Assembly: GCF_009469695.1 (NCBI RefSeq)
Contig: NZ_SSSR01000002.1
Coordinates: 62,001 to 126,000, forward strand
Direction of reading: 5' to 3'
Length of the DNA: 64,000 nt
From: Propionivibrio limicola
GTDB taxonomy: Bacteria; Pseudomonadota; Gammaproteobacteria; Burkholderiales; Rhodocyclaceae
Shown one piece after another: positions 43,365-50,822 of this stretch. Made by a program: the position numbers and the translations under genes. Positions within the stretch are counted from its first letter, which is position 1; the number at the start of each line of letters is the position of its first letter. The notes beneath the pieces were generated by a model. It saw only the letters and a program-made list of their open reading frames with translations, was not told where the DNA came from and searched no databases.

Positions 43365-44144
43365 ATGACTTCTCCACGCTTCTATTGCCCGGTGCCGATG
43401 GCGACCGGCACCCTTGTCGAGCTGCCCGAAAACGCGGCGCGCCATGCCTGTCGCGTGTTGCGCCTGCGCGAAGGCGACGGGCTCGTTCTGTTTGACAGCA
43501 CTGGCGGCGAGTACGTGGCGCGCATAGCGTCCGTGAACCGCGATCGCGTCAGCGCCGACGTGCTCGAATGGCGCGATGCCGAATGCGAATCACCGATCCG
43601 TCTGACGCTGGTGCAGGCGCTGCAGACCGGCGAGAAGATGGACATGACGGTGCAGAAGGCCGTCGAACTCGGCGTGCAGCGCATCGTTCCCGTCGCGTCG
43701 CGGCGCAGCGTGCTCAAGTTGCAGGGCGAACGCGCCGAGCGGCGGGTCGAGCACTGGCAGGGTGTGGCGACCGCCGCGTGCGAGCAATGCGGCCGCAACC
43801 GGCTGCCGGAGGTGACGGCGATCATGCCGCTCGAACGCTGGCTGGAACGCTTGCCGCAGGACGCCGCACCGAACGGCGAGCGCGTCTTGCGCCTGATGCT
43901 GGTGCCCGGAGCCGAGTTGACACTCGATCAATTGCCGCGCCCGCAGCCAGGCAGCGAAGTGGAGCTGTTGATTGGCGCCGAGGGCGGTTTGGCGCCGGAA
44001 GAGGTAGCAAGGGCAAAAGAGGCCGGGTATCTTGGTTTGCGTCTTGGTCCGCGCATCCTGCGCACGGAGACGGCCGGGCTGGCGGCGCTGGCGGCGATCC
44101 AGTGTCTGTGGGGCGACTTTGGAGGCGACTCCGGAAAGGGGTAG
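43365..44144 (+). CDS. rsmE: 16S rRNA (uracil1498-N3)-methyltransferase RsmE
   Basis: RsmE methylates U1498 of 16S rRNA in the assembled 30S subunit. The 259-aa protein has an N-terminal PUA-like domain (about 1-75, RFYCPVPMATGT, ENAARHACRVLRLREGD) and a C-terminal SPOUT domain with a trefoil knot (LLIGAEGGLAPEEV about residues 205-218; LRLGPRILRTETAGLAAL about 226-243). Length is about 15 longer than E. coli RsmE. It is followed 3 bp later by the polyphosphate phosphotransferase gene. Confidence 0.95.
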   Translation: MTSPRFYCPVPMATGTLVELPENAARHACRVLRLREGDGLVLFDSTGGEYVARIASVNRDRVSADVLEWRDAECESPIRLTLVQALQTGEKMDMTVQKAVELGVQRIVPVASRRSVLKLQGERAERRVEHWQGVATAACEQCGRNRLPEVTAIMPLERWLERLPQDAAPNGERVLRLMLVPGAELTLDQLPRPQPGSEVELLIGAEGGLAPEEVARAKEAGYLGLRLGPRILRTETAGLAALAAIQCLWGDFGGDSGKG

Positions 44145-44147
44145 GTC

Positions 44148-45662
44148 ATGTTTGAATCGGCGGAACTCGGTCACAAGATCGACAAGGAGACTTTCCGGGC
44201 AGAAGAGCCCAAGGTGCGGGCGGCGCTGCTCGAAGCCCAGTTCGAGCTGCAGGAAAAGGCGGATTTTCCCGTCGTCCTGCTGATCAGCGGCGTTGACGGC
44301 GGCGGCAAGAGCGAGACGATCAACCTGCTCTACGAGTGGATGGATCCGCGCTATCTGTCGACGCTGGCCTTTTCCGAGCCGACCGACGAAGAGCGCGAGC
44401 GTCCCTACATGTGGCGCTTCTGGCGCGCCCTGCCGCCGAAGGGGCGGATCGGCATTTTTGCCGGCTCGTGGTACTCGCACCCGATCGCCGAGCGCATCCG
44501 AGGCGACCTCTCGAAAAGCAGCCTCGACCAGCGCATGGATCAGATCAATCGCTTCGAGGCGATGCTGGTCAATGAAGGCGCGCTGGTCATCAAGCTTTGG
44601 TTCCATCTCTCGAAGGAGGGCCAGCGCCAGCGTTTGAAAGCGCTGGAGAAAGATCCGCGCACCGCCTGGCGTGTGACGCCGGAGAGCTGGGCGCGGCTGA
44701 AGACCTACGACCGCTTGCAGGAAGTCGCCGGCCACATCCTGCGCACGACGAATTCGCCGTGGGCGCCGTGGGATGTCGTCGAGGGGACCGACGACCGTTA
44801 CCGTGCACTACGCGTCGGCAAGATCCTGCTCAACGCCCTGCAGAATCGGCTGGCCGACACGCGCGACCAGAATTTCCCGGTGGCGCCGCCGATGGCCCCG
44901 CGCATCGATAACCTTAACGTGCTGACGGCGCTCGATCTGACGCAGAAGCTCGACAAGGATGCGTATGAAGCGCAACTGGCCAAGTGGCAGGGCCGGCTTG
45001 CCGAACTGGTGCGCCATCCGGAATTCAAGAAACATTCGCTGATCCTGGCCTTCGAAGGTTCGGACGCCGCCGGCAAGGGCGGCGGCATCCGTCGTGTGAC
45101 CGAGGCGCTCGATGCGCGCCAGTACCAGATCGTGCCGGTTGCGGCGCCGACCGACGAAGAGCGCGCCCAGCCGTATTTGTGGCGCTTCTGGCGGCACATT
45201 CCGCGCTGCGGGCGGGTGACGATCTTCGACCGGACATGGTACGGGCGCGTGCTCGTCGAGCGCGTCGAAGGTTTCTGTGGCGAAGCCGACTGGCTGCGCG
45301 CCTACACCGAGATCAACGACTTCGAGCACGAACTGCATGAGGACGGCGCCATCGTCGTCAAGTTCTGGCTGCAGATCAGCGACAAGGAGCAGTTGCGCCG
45401 CTTCAAGGAGCGCGAGAAGGTCGAATTCAAGCGCTTCAAGATCACCGAGGATGACTGGCGCAATCGCGGCAAAAGCGAGGCCTATCAGGCTGCCGTCTGC
45501 GACATGGTTGACCGCACCAGTACTGGCACCGCGCCGTGGACGCTGGTCGAGGCCGACGACAAGAACTTCGCGCGCGTGAAAATCCTGCGTACCATCTGCG
45601 AGCGGCTCGAAAGCGTGCTGGCGCCGCAAAAGGCCAAGAACAAGAAGGACTCAAAACAATGA
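44148..45662 (+). CDS. pap: Polyphosphate:AMP phosphotransferase (two-domain PPK2, class II)
   Basis: This enzyme uses polyphosphate to convert AMP to ADP. The 504-aa protein contains two tandem PPK2 P-loop domains. The first (about 1-240) has SGVDGGGKSETINLL, a variant Walker A; the second (about 265-490) has EGSDAAGKGGGIRR and IFDRTWYGRVLVERVEGF. Both have a lid-type RPYMWRFWR / QPYLWRFWR segment. Duplicated PPK2 of about 500 aa is the hallmark of the AMP-specific class II enzyme known as PAP. It is tightly packed after rsmE, and its stop overlaps the argA start by 4 bp. Confidence 0.9.
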   Translation: MFESAELGHKIDKETFRAEEPKVRAALLEAQFELQEKADFPVVLLISGVDGGGKSETINLLYEWMDPRYLSTLAFSEPTDEERERPYMWRFWRALPPKGRIGIFAGSWYSHPIAERIRGDLSKSSLDQRMDQINRFEAMLVNEGALVIKLWFHLSKEGQRQRLKALEKDPRTAWRVTPESWARLKTYDRLQEVAGHILRTTNSPWAPWDVVEGTDDRYRALRVGKILLNALQNRLADTRDQNFPVAPPMAPRIDNLNVLTALDLTQKLDKDAYEAQLAKWQGRLAELVRHPEFKKHSLILAFEGSDAAGKGGGIRRVTEALDARQYQIVPVAAPTDEERAQPYLWRFWRHIPRCGRVTIFDRTWYGRVLVERVEGFCGEADWLRAYTEINDFEHELHEDGAIVVKFWLQISDKEQLRRFKEREKVEFKRFKITEDDWRNRGKSEAYQAAVCDMVDRTSTGTAPWTLVEADDKNFARVKILRTICERLESVLAPQKAKNKKDSKQ

Positions 45663-46981
45663 CGACCGAAGAACTCAGCCCCGCGCATTTCGTGACCCTG
45701 TTCCGGTCGGTGGCGCCCTACGTCAATCTGTTCCGCGGCAAGACGTTCGTCATCGCGTTCGGCGGCAAGGCGATTACCGGACCGTTTGCGCGCACGCTGG
45801 CCTATGACGTGAATCTGCTCGCCGCCCTCGGCGTGCGGCTGGTGCTGGTGCATGGCGCGCGGCCGCAGATCGAGGAAGAATTGCGCGAAAAAGGGCTCGA
45901 ATCGATCATTCTCGACGGCTACCGCGTGACCGATGCGGCAACGCTCGATTGCGTGATCGATGCCGTCGGCAGCGTGTATCTCGAACTCGAAGCGCTGCTC
46001 TCGCAGGGCTTGCCCGATACGCCGATGGCCAACAGCACGATCCGCGTCGTCGCCGGCAACTTCATTACCGCCAGGCCGGTTGGCGTCCTCAACGGCGTCG
46101 ACATGCAGTACGCCGGCCACGTGCGCAAGATCGACGTCGAGGGCGTCCGTGCCCAGTTGAGCATCGGCAACATCGTTCTCCTGTCGTGCATTGGCGTCAG
46201 CCCGACCGGCGAGATCTTCAATCTGGCGATGGAGGAGGTGGCCGAGGCGACGGCGACGACGATCAGTGCCGATAAATTGATCTTCCTCTCCGACAGCCAA
46301 GGGGTGACCGACAAGGAAGGTGGTCTGCTCGACGAACTGACGGCGGATTCCGCCGAGCGCCTGCTGGCGACGCAGGACTGGCTGTCGCCCGATCTGCGGC
46401 GCTACTTGCCGCGCGCCATCCGCGCCAGCCGCTCCGGCGTCGGCCGCGTGCACCTGATCGGCTACGATGAGGACGGCACGCTGCTGCGCGAACTATTTTC
46501 CCGCGATGGCGTCGGAACGATCATTACGCGCGAGTCGCTCGAAATCCTGCGCGATGCGCGGCCGGACGACATCGCCGGTCTGGTGGCGCTGATCGAGCCA
46601 TTGGAGGAGGAGGGGACGCTGGTGCGTCGTTCGCGCGAACTGCTCGAACGCGAGATTTCGCACTTCTCGGTGGTCGAGCACGACGGCATGATCGTCGGTT
46701 GCGCGGCGCTCTATCCCTACGGCGAGGATCAGGCCGAGCTGGCTTGCTTGGCGGTGCATCCGCAGTTCCGGCGCTGGGGTTATGGCGAGCAATTGATGAA
46801 GCGCATCGAAACGCGGGCCAGGATGGCCGGGATCAAGCGCCTGTTCGTGCTGACGACGGTGACGTCGCACTGGTTCCGCGAACGCGGATTCGTCGAGCAG
46901 CCGCTGGAAGCGTTGCCGTCCGAGAAGCGGCTCGTCTATAACCTGCAGCGGCGCTCGAAGATTTTTACCAAGATGTTGTAA
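45659..46981 (+). CDS. argA: N-acetylglutamate synthase ArgA
   Basis: ArgA acetylates glutamate with acetyl-CoA, the first step of arginine synthesis. The 440-aa protein has an amino-acid-kinase-like domain (about 20-285; [24 protein letters not shown]) that binds the arginine regulator in the family, and a GNAT acetyltransferase domain (about 295-435; [19 protein letters not shown]). The two-domain structure separates it from ArgB kinase. The start at 45659 overlaps the pap stop (ATGA), implying translational coupling. Confidence 0.94.
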   Translation: MTTEELSPAHFVTLFRSVAPYVNLFRGKTFVIAFGGKAITGPFARTLAYDVNLLAALGVRLVLVHGARPQIEEELREKGLESIILDGYRVTDAATLDCVIDAVGSVYLELEALLSQGLPDTPMANSTIRVVAGNFITARPVGVLNGVDMQYAGHVRKIDVEGVRAQLSIGNIVLLSCIGVSPTGEIFNLAMEEVAEATATTISADKLIFLSDSQGVTDKEGGLLDELTADSAERLLATQDWLSPDLRRYLPRAIRASRSGVGRVHLIGYDEDGTLLRELFSRDGVGTIITRESLEILRDARPDDIAGLVALIEPLEEEGTLVRRSRELLEREISHFSVVEHDGMIVGCAALYPYGEDQAELACLAVHPQFRRWGYGEQLMKRIETRARMAGIKRLFVLTTVTSHWFRERGFVEQPLEALPSEKRLVYNLQRRSKIFTKML

Positions 46982-47033
46982 TGATTGGTTTTTTCTGCCT
47001 GCCAAGGCGATACTTTTTTACGGAGTCAATTCA

Positions 47034-47306
47034 ATGGCAAGAATGGTCAATTGCGTCAAACTAGGTCGCGAGGCAGAGGGCCTCGACTTTCCCCCTTACC
47101 CCGGTGAACTCGGCAAACGGATTTTCGAGAACGTGTCGAAGGAAGCGTGGCAGCAGTGGATTCGCCTGCAAACGATGATCATCAACGAGAACCGCCTCAA
47201 CCTGGCCGACGCCGGCCATCGCAAGTACCTCGCCGAACAGGTCGAAAAACATTTCTTCGGCGATGGCGCCGATGAAGTGCAAGGCTACGTGCCGCCGCGC
47301 TTCTGA
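47034..47306 (+). CDS. yggX: Fe(2+)-trafficking / oxidative damage protection protein YggX
   Basis: This small 90-aa cytoplasmic protein is of the YggX family, which is implicated in protecting Fe-S clusters from oxidation. It begins [18 protein letters not shown], with the conserved Cys at about residue 7, followed by [20 protein letters not shown] and [12 protein letters not shown], all family signatures. The length is exactly typical. ACGGAGTC precedes the ATG. It stands 52 bp after argA and may be co-transcribed with it. Confidence 0.95.
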   Translation: MARMVNCVKLGREAEGLDFPPYPGELGKRIFENVSKEAWQQWIRLQTMIINENRLNLADAGHRKYLAEQVEKHFFGDGADEVQGYVPPRF

Positions 47307-47311
47307 GGCAG

Positions 47312-47411
47312 GAAAAACTTTCACCACCAAGTCACCAAGATGCACCAAGGAAAACCTCCCGAATTTCTTGGTGTAACTTTGTGCCCTTGGTGACTTGGTG
47401 GTTCGCTTTTT
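47312..47411. repeat. Palindromic ACCACCAAG-type repeat, copy B
   Basis: The left arm (47312-47350) has AAAAACTTTCACCACCAAG followed by TCACCAAG and GCACCAAGG. The right arm (47368-47411) is the inverted counterpart: CTTGGTG, then CCTTGGTGACTTGGTGGTT and a terminal GCTTTTT. The complete ~100-bp palindrome fills the gap between yggX and the OlsB-like gene, which converge on it. It could act as a bidirectional terminator. It is related to the element at 12561-12626. Confidence 0.75.
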
Positions 47412-47419
47412 GTGGTTCT

Positions 47420-48202
47420 TCAGCCAACCGGTTGGCCGATGAAGTGCTTTGAATAGCGGCCGGACAGGTGCGACATCGGCAGCAGGATCGGCAGGTCGGC
47501 GGTGTTGAAGTCGGGGTCCCAGGCCGGTTCGCCGCAGATGTAGGCGCCGGCGCGCAGGTAGCCCTTGATCAGCGGAGGCGTTTCGGCGTCGAGGTCGGAG
47601 CGTAGCGCACCCAGCGGCAGCGGACAGCGCGGGAAAACGCGGTATTCGATCGGACTCAGGTAATCCTGCAGGTTGTTGAACAGGCTGGCGGCGATGTGGC
47701 CGCCGTCGGCCATGCTGATGCTGGCGCAGCCGACGAGGTAGTCATAGCCGTGCTGTGTCATGAATTGCGCCAGCCCGGACCAGAGCAGCGCGATGGTGGC
47801 GCCGGTGCGGAAATCGGGATGCACGCACGAGCGGCCGATTTCAACCATGCGCGGGCGCAGGTGTTGCAGGCGGGTGAGATCGAATTCGCTTTCCGAGTAA
47901 TAGCAGCCGATGGCCTTGGCGTTCTCCGGCGTCAGGATGCGGTAGGTGCCGACGACTTCGCCGGTGTCGTCGCAACGCACGACCAGGTGTTGGCAGAAGG
48001 GGTCGAAAATGTCGGCGTCGATGCCGGGCGTGCGCGTTGTCAGCCGTGCGCCCAGTTCGTCGGCAAAGACCTGATAACGGAGTTTTTGGGCGGCGCGGAT
48101 TTCGTGCTCGTGGCTGGCGATGCCAACCGAGAGGGACGGGCGCGCGGCGCGCCGATGCTGCAAGGTGCCAGCGGTCTGCGGGGTGATCGTCTGCGTGGTC
48201 AT
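47420..48202 (-). CDS. OlsB-like GNAT-fold N-acyltransferase (ornithine lipid type)
   Basis: This 260-aa protein resembles the ornithine N-acyltransferase (OlsB) / autoinducer-synthase-like GNAT family, which moves a 3-hydroxyacyl group from ACP onto an amino acid. Visible features: RAAQKLRYQVFADELGARL (about residues 37-55), VVGTYRILTPENA (about 83-95), EIGRSCVHPDFRTGATIALLW (split: EIGRSCVHPDFR, TGATIALLW) and CASISMADGG. In OlsB organisms the product, lyso-ornithine lipid, becomes a phosphorus-free membrane lipid. AGGAGGACACG precedes the ATG, and an 11-bp-phased repeat lies upstream. No olsA is seen nearby, so an unrelated N-acyl amino acid synthase is the alternative. Confidence 0.7.
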   Translation of the reverse strand: MTTQTITPQTAGTLQHRRAARPSLSVGIASHEHEIRAAQKLRYQVFADELGARLTTRTPGIDADIFDPFCQHLVVRCDDTGEVVGTYRILTPENAKAIGCYYSESEFDLTRLQHLRPRMVEIGRSCVHPDFRTGATIALLWSGLAQFMTQHGYDYLVGCASISMADGGHIAASLFNNLQDYLSPIEYRVFPRCPLPLGALRSDLDAETPPLIKGYLRAGAYICGEPAWDPDFNTADLPILLPMSHLSGRYSKHFIGQPVG

Positions 48203-48233
48203 CGTGTCCTCCTGACAAGTTTTTATGCAGGAG

Positions 48234-48278
48234 ACGATACGCAGCGGGCATTACCGGGGTGTTGCGGCCGGATTACGT
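48234..48278 (-). promoter_or_regulatory. Pho-box-like 11-bp-phased array with -10, upstream of the OlsB-like gene
   Basis: On the minus strand three units, ACGTAATCCGG, CCGCAACACCC and CGGTAATGCCC, follow each other with exact 11-bp spacing of the core GTAAT/GCAAC/GTAAT. The third unit matches 5 of 7 core positions of the E. coli Pho-box half-site CTGTCAT. Six bases after it comes TATCGT (48234-48239, 4 of 6 with a -10). The same 6-bp spacing is used at the E. coli pstS promoter as I recall it. Candidate only. Confidence 0.4.
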
Positions 48279-48306
48279 TTTTGTGTTGTCCGGCGTGGAA
48301 AAAATG

Positions 48307-48340
48307 AAAAAAGGATTCACCCGGAGGCGAATCCTTTTTT
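48307..48340 (-). terminator. Rho-independent terminator of phoU
   Basis: AAAAAAGGATTC pairs with GAATCCTTTTTT over a 10-nt loop. It is bidirectional in form; on the minus strand it lies 24 bp beyond the phoU stop. It separates phoU from the OlsB-like gene, so the two are transcribed separately. Confidence 0.85.
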
Positions 48341-48364
48341 GAAGCGGCAGGGTCTGGCGGGCGT

Positions 48365-49081
48365 TCAGGCGTCCTGGCCGAGCTTGGCGAGAATTTCCTC
48401 GGTCGACTCGTGGCGGACGTTGATACCCTTGACCATGTAGATGACGTAGTCGGCGATGTTGCAGGCGTGGTCGCCGATGCGTTCGACGGCCTTGGCGATC
48501 GAAATGATGTCGAGCGAGCGCGAAATGGTGCGCGGGTCTTCCATCATGTAGGTGATCAGTTGCCGGTTCATCGCCTTGTATTCGGCATTGACCTGATCGT
48601 CGAGGCGCATCGCTTCGGCGGCCTGATTCACGTCGAGGCGGGCAAAACCGTCGAGTGCCAGACGCAGCATGGTCAGGGCTTTTTCGGCCATGCCGCGCAA
48701 ATCGATCTGCGGAATGATCTTCGAGCCGTTTTCCTGGTGCAGGCCGATGGCGAGACGGGCAATCTTCTGCGCCTTGTCGCCGACGCGCTCGACGTCGGAA
48801 ATCGTCTTCAGTACGGAAACGATCATGCGCAGGTCGATGGCGGTTGGCTGGCGCTTGGCGATGATCTGGTTGCACAGGGCGTCGATATCCACTTCGAGCT
48901 CGTTGATGCGCTGATCGTCGCGCACGACGGCCTCCAGTTCGGCGATGTTGCCGCTGTACATGGCGTCGATGGCTTTGCGCACCTGTTGTTCGGCCAGTCC
49001 GCCCATCTGCAGGACGCGCGTGCGCAGGCTTTCCAGTTCGATGTCGAAGTTCTTGGAAGTGTGGTCGGTGGTTCCGCTCAT
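48365..49081 (-). CDS. phoU: Phosphate signalling regulator PhoU
   Basis: PhoU damps PhoR/PhoB signalling and phosphate uptake through the Pst transporter. The 238-aa protein is made of two PhoU three-helix bundles: about 15-110 (SLRTRVLQMGGLAEQQV; the metal-binding ERVGDKAQKIARL near 90-102) and about 120-225 (ERIGDHACNIADYVIYM). The start is the ATG at 49079-49081; a nine-codon upstream extension lacks family residues. Unusually, no pst, phoB or phoR gene is in view. A tandem repeat resembling a Pho box lies 57 bp upstream. Confidence 0.95.
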   Translation of the reverse strand: MSGTTDHTSKNFDIELESLRTRVLQMGGLAEQQVRKAIDAMYSGNIAELEAVVRDDQRINELEVDIDALCNQIIAKRQPTAIDLRMIVSVLKTISDVERVGDKAQKIARLAIGLHQENGSKIIPQIDLRGMAEKALTMLRLALDGFARLDVNQAAEAMRLDDQVNAEYKAMNRQLITYMMEDPRTISRSLDIISIAKAVERIGDHACNIADYVIYMVKGINVRHESTEEILAKLGQDA

Positions 49082-49138
49082 TCGTTTGGCTCCAGTCGGG
49101 CTATGCATGGGAGTTTTAATCCTCCGAGCTTAGGTGAT

Positions 49139-49160
49139 GAATGTTGCAGGAATGTTTCAG
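49139..49160 (-). promoter_or_regulatory. Tandem 11-bp Pho-box-like repeat upstream of phoU
   Basis: Read on the minus strand, CTGAAACATTC and CTGCAACATTC are adjacent direct repeats identical at 10 of 11 positions. The 7+4 layout and CTG start match the PhoB half-site architecture (CTGTCAT plus four A/T-rich bases). Its 5' end overlaps the rpiA stop codon. Six bases further is TAAGCT, a poor -10. Confidence 0.5.
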
Positions 49161-49819
49161 TCGGCGGTAAACGTTTTGACGCCCGACTCCATGCCGAGCA
49201 GGCAGACATCGGCCGGACGGCGGGCGAACAGGCCGTTGGTGACGACGCCGACGATCTGGTTGATGCGGCTTTCGAGATCGACCGGATCGACGATCTGCAG
49301 ACCCTTGACGTCGAGGATGACGTTGCCGTTGTCGGTGACAAAGCCTTCGCGCAGCACCGGCGTGCCGCCGAGTTTGGCCAGTTCGCGGGCAACGTAGGCC
49401 TGTGCCATCGGGATCACTTCGACCGGCAGCGGGAAGCGACCGAGCACGTCGACGAGCTTCGAGCCATCGGCGATGCAGACGAATTTCTGCGCGACGGCAG
49501 CGATGATTTTCTCGCGCGTCAGCGCACCTCCGCCGCCCTTGATCATGTGCATTTCGGCGGTGATTTCGTCGGCGCCGTCGATATACACCGGGATGTCGGA
49601 GACCTCGTTGAGGTCGAAGACCTTGATGCCGTGACCGAGCAGGCGGGTGCGCGTGTCCTCGGAACTGGCGACGGCGCCGGGGATGCGATCCTTGATCTCG
49701 GCCAGCGCGTCGATGAAGAGCCGCGCTGTCGAGCCGGTGCCGACGCCGACGATTTTTCCTTCGACGACGTAGTCGAGCGCGGCGCGCGCCACCAACTGCT
49801 TGAGTTCATCCTGGGTCAT
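49157..49819 (-). CDS. rpiA: Ribose-5-phosphate isomerase A
   Basis: RpiA interconverts ribose-5-P and ribulose-5-P in the pentose phosphate pathway. The 220-aa protein has [16 protein letters not shown] (about residues 23-38), the catalytic DGADEI (about 84-89), [12 protein letters not shown] (about 97-108) and the C-terminal [19 protein letters not shown]. Length matches E. coli RpiA (219). The start is the ATG at 49817-49819. It is divergent from the PlcP-like gene. Confidence 0.96.
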   Translation of the reverse strand: MTQDELKQLVARAALDYVVEGKIVGVGTGSTARLFIDALAEIKDRIPGAVASSEDTRTRLLGHGIKVFDLNEVSDIPVYIDGADEITAEMHMIKGGGGALTREKIIAAVAQKFVCIADGSKLVDVLGRFPLPVEVIPMAQAYVARELAKLGGTPVLREGFVTDNGNVILDVKGLQIVDPVDLESRINQIVGVVTNGLFARRPADVCLLGMESGVKTFTAD

Positions 49820-49931
49820 GGCTTGGGTTCCTGTTGTGCTGTTGCGGTTTGTGCAGTGTGTTCGGTCGCGCATTTTAACGAATTGGCCGGGTGAGGCGTT
49901 GTTTTCCTCGCTTCCCGAAACTGTCGTCAAA

Positions 49932-49975
49932 TCGAAACCAGCGCGAAATCATCACGAAATCGGCGCGTAACAGTC
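49932..49975 (+). promoter_or_regulatory. Four 11-bp direct repeats upstream of the PlcP-like gene
   Basis: Four consecutive units are TCGAAACCAGC, GCGAAATCATC, ACGAAATCGGC and GCGTAACAGTC. Five positions (C2, G3, A5, A6, C11) are the same in all four. CTGTCGTCAAA (49921-49931) directly precedes them in the same phase and resembles a Pho-box half-site. Winged-helix response regulators of the PhoB/OmpR family bind 11-bp-phased direct repeats. The array ends only 11 nt before the first ATG of the gene, so how it would place RNA polymerase is unclear. Confidence 0.45.
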
Positions 49976-49985
49976 GGCGGACAAG

Positions 49986-50822
49986 ATGGGCGCCATGCCT
50001 ACCGTACGTTCAATCTTTCTTTCCGATATCCACCTGGGTACGCGCGCCTGCCAGGCCGATCGCCTGCTTGAATTCCTGCGCTCCTACTCGGCGGATAACG
50101 TTTTCCTGATCGGCGACATCGTCGATTTCTGGGCGATGCGCCGCAACATCGTGTGGACGCCGGGCCAGAACACCGTCGTGCAGAAGATTCTCCGGCGGGC
50201 GCGGCGTGGCGAGCGCGTCGTGTTCATTCCGGGCAACCACGACGAAGCGCTGCGCGATTATCTCGGCATTACCTTCGGCGACATCGCCGTGATGGGCGAA
50301 CACACGCACACGCTCGCCGACGGCCGCCGCTTCCTGCTCGTGCACGGCGACGAATTCGATCAGGTGACGCGCCACCACAAGTGGATCGCCCTGTTCGGTG
50401 ACGTCATGTACGACGTGCTGGTGCGGCTCAATGCGCTGGTGTCCTTCGTCCGCCGCCGTCTCGGGATGCATTGCTACTGGTCGCTCGCCGGCTACGCCAA
50501 GCGTCGCGTCAAGAAGGCGCTGCAGTTCATTTTCGATTTCGAGAACACCGCCCTGCACGCGGCGCGTCAGCGCGGGCTGGACGGCATCATCTGCGGCCAC
50601 ATCCACAGCGCCGTCATCCGCGAGGCGGACGGCCTGGCCTACGTCAATTGCGGCGACTGGGTCGATAGCTGTACGGCGATCGTCGAACATTGGGATGGGA
50701 CGCTCGAACTGATTACGTGGGGTGGGAATGCCGGGGATAGTGTGCCGGAAGAAATACCTGTGCCGGCGGTCGAGTTTCCGATCGCCACGAATGCGAAAGT
50801 TTCTCAAGAGGAGTTGGTTTGA
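49986..50822 (+). CDS. PlcP/LpxH-type metallophosphoesterase (probable phospholipase C)
   Basis: This 278-aa calcineurin-like phosphoesterase has FLSDIHLGTRACQADRLLEF (about residues 11-30), LIGDIVDFW (about 41-49), IPGNHDEALRDY (about 84-95), VHGDEFD (about 119-125) and ICGHIHSA (about 200-207): a full dinuclear metal site. It is often labelled UDP-2,3-diacylglucosamine diphosphatase. However, the LGTRACQA variant, the length above canonical LpxH (about 240) and the downstream GT4 gene fit PlcP, which in rhizobia and marine bacteria cleaves phospholipids to diacylglycerol under phosphate starvation. ATG at 49995 is an alternative start. Its stop shares one base with the next gene's ATG. Confidence 0.75.
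   Translation: MGAMPTVRSIFLSDIHLGTRACQADRLLEFLRSYSADNVFLIGDIVDFWAMRRNIVWTPGQNTVVQKILRRARRGERVVFIPGNHDEALRDYLGITFGDIAVMGEHTHTLADGRRFLLVHGDEFDQVTRHHKWIALFGDVMYDVLVRLNALVSFVRRRLGMHCYWSLAGYAKRRVKKALQFIFDFENTALHAARQRGLDGIICGHIHSAVIREADGLAYVNCGDWVDSCTAIVEHWDGTLELITWGGNAGDSVPEEIPVPAVEFPIATNAKVSQEELV

Noticed and set aside
45659-46981. Possible acetylglutamate kinase (ArgB) reading of this gene.
   Set aside because: The C-terminal GNAT domain and 440-aa length identify N-acetylglutamate synthase.
49976-49987. A -10 element six bases after the last repeat of the PlcP-like array.
   Set aside because: The bases there (CAAGAT) match only 3 of 6 and would place the transcript start at the ATG of 49995, so I do not claim a promoter.
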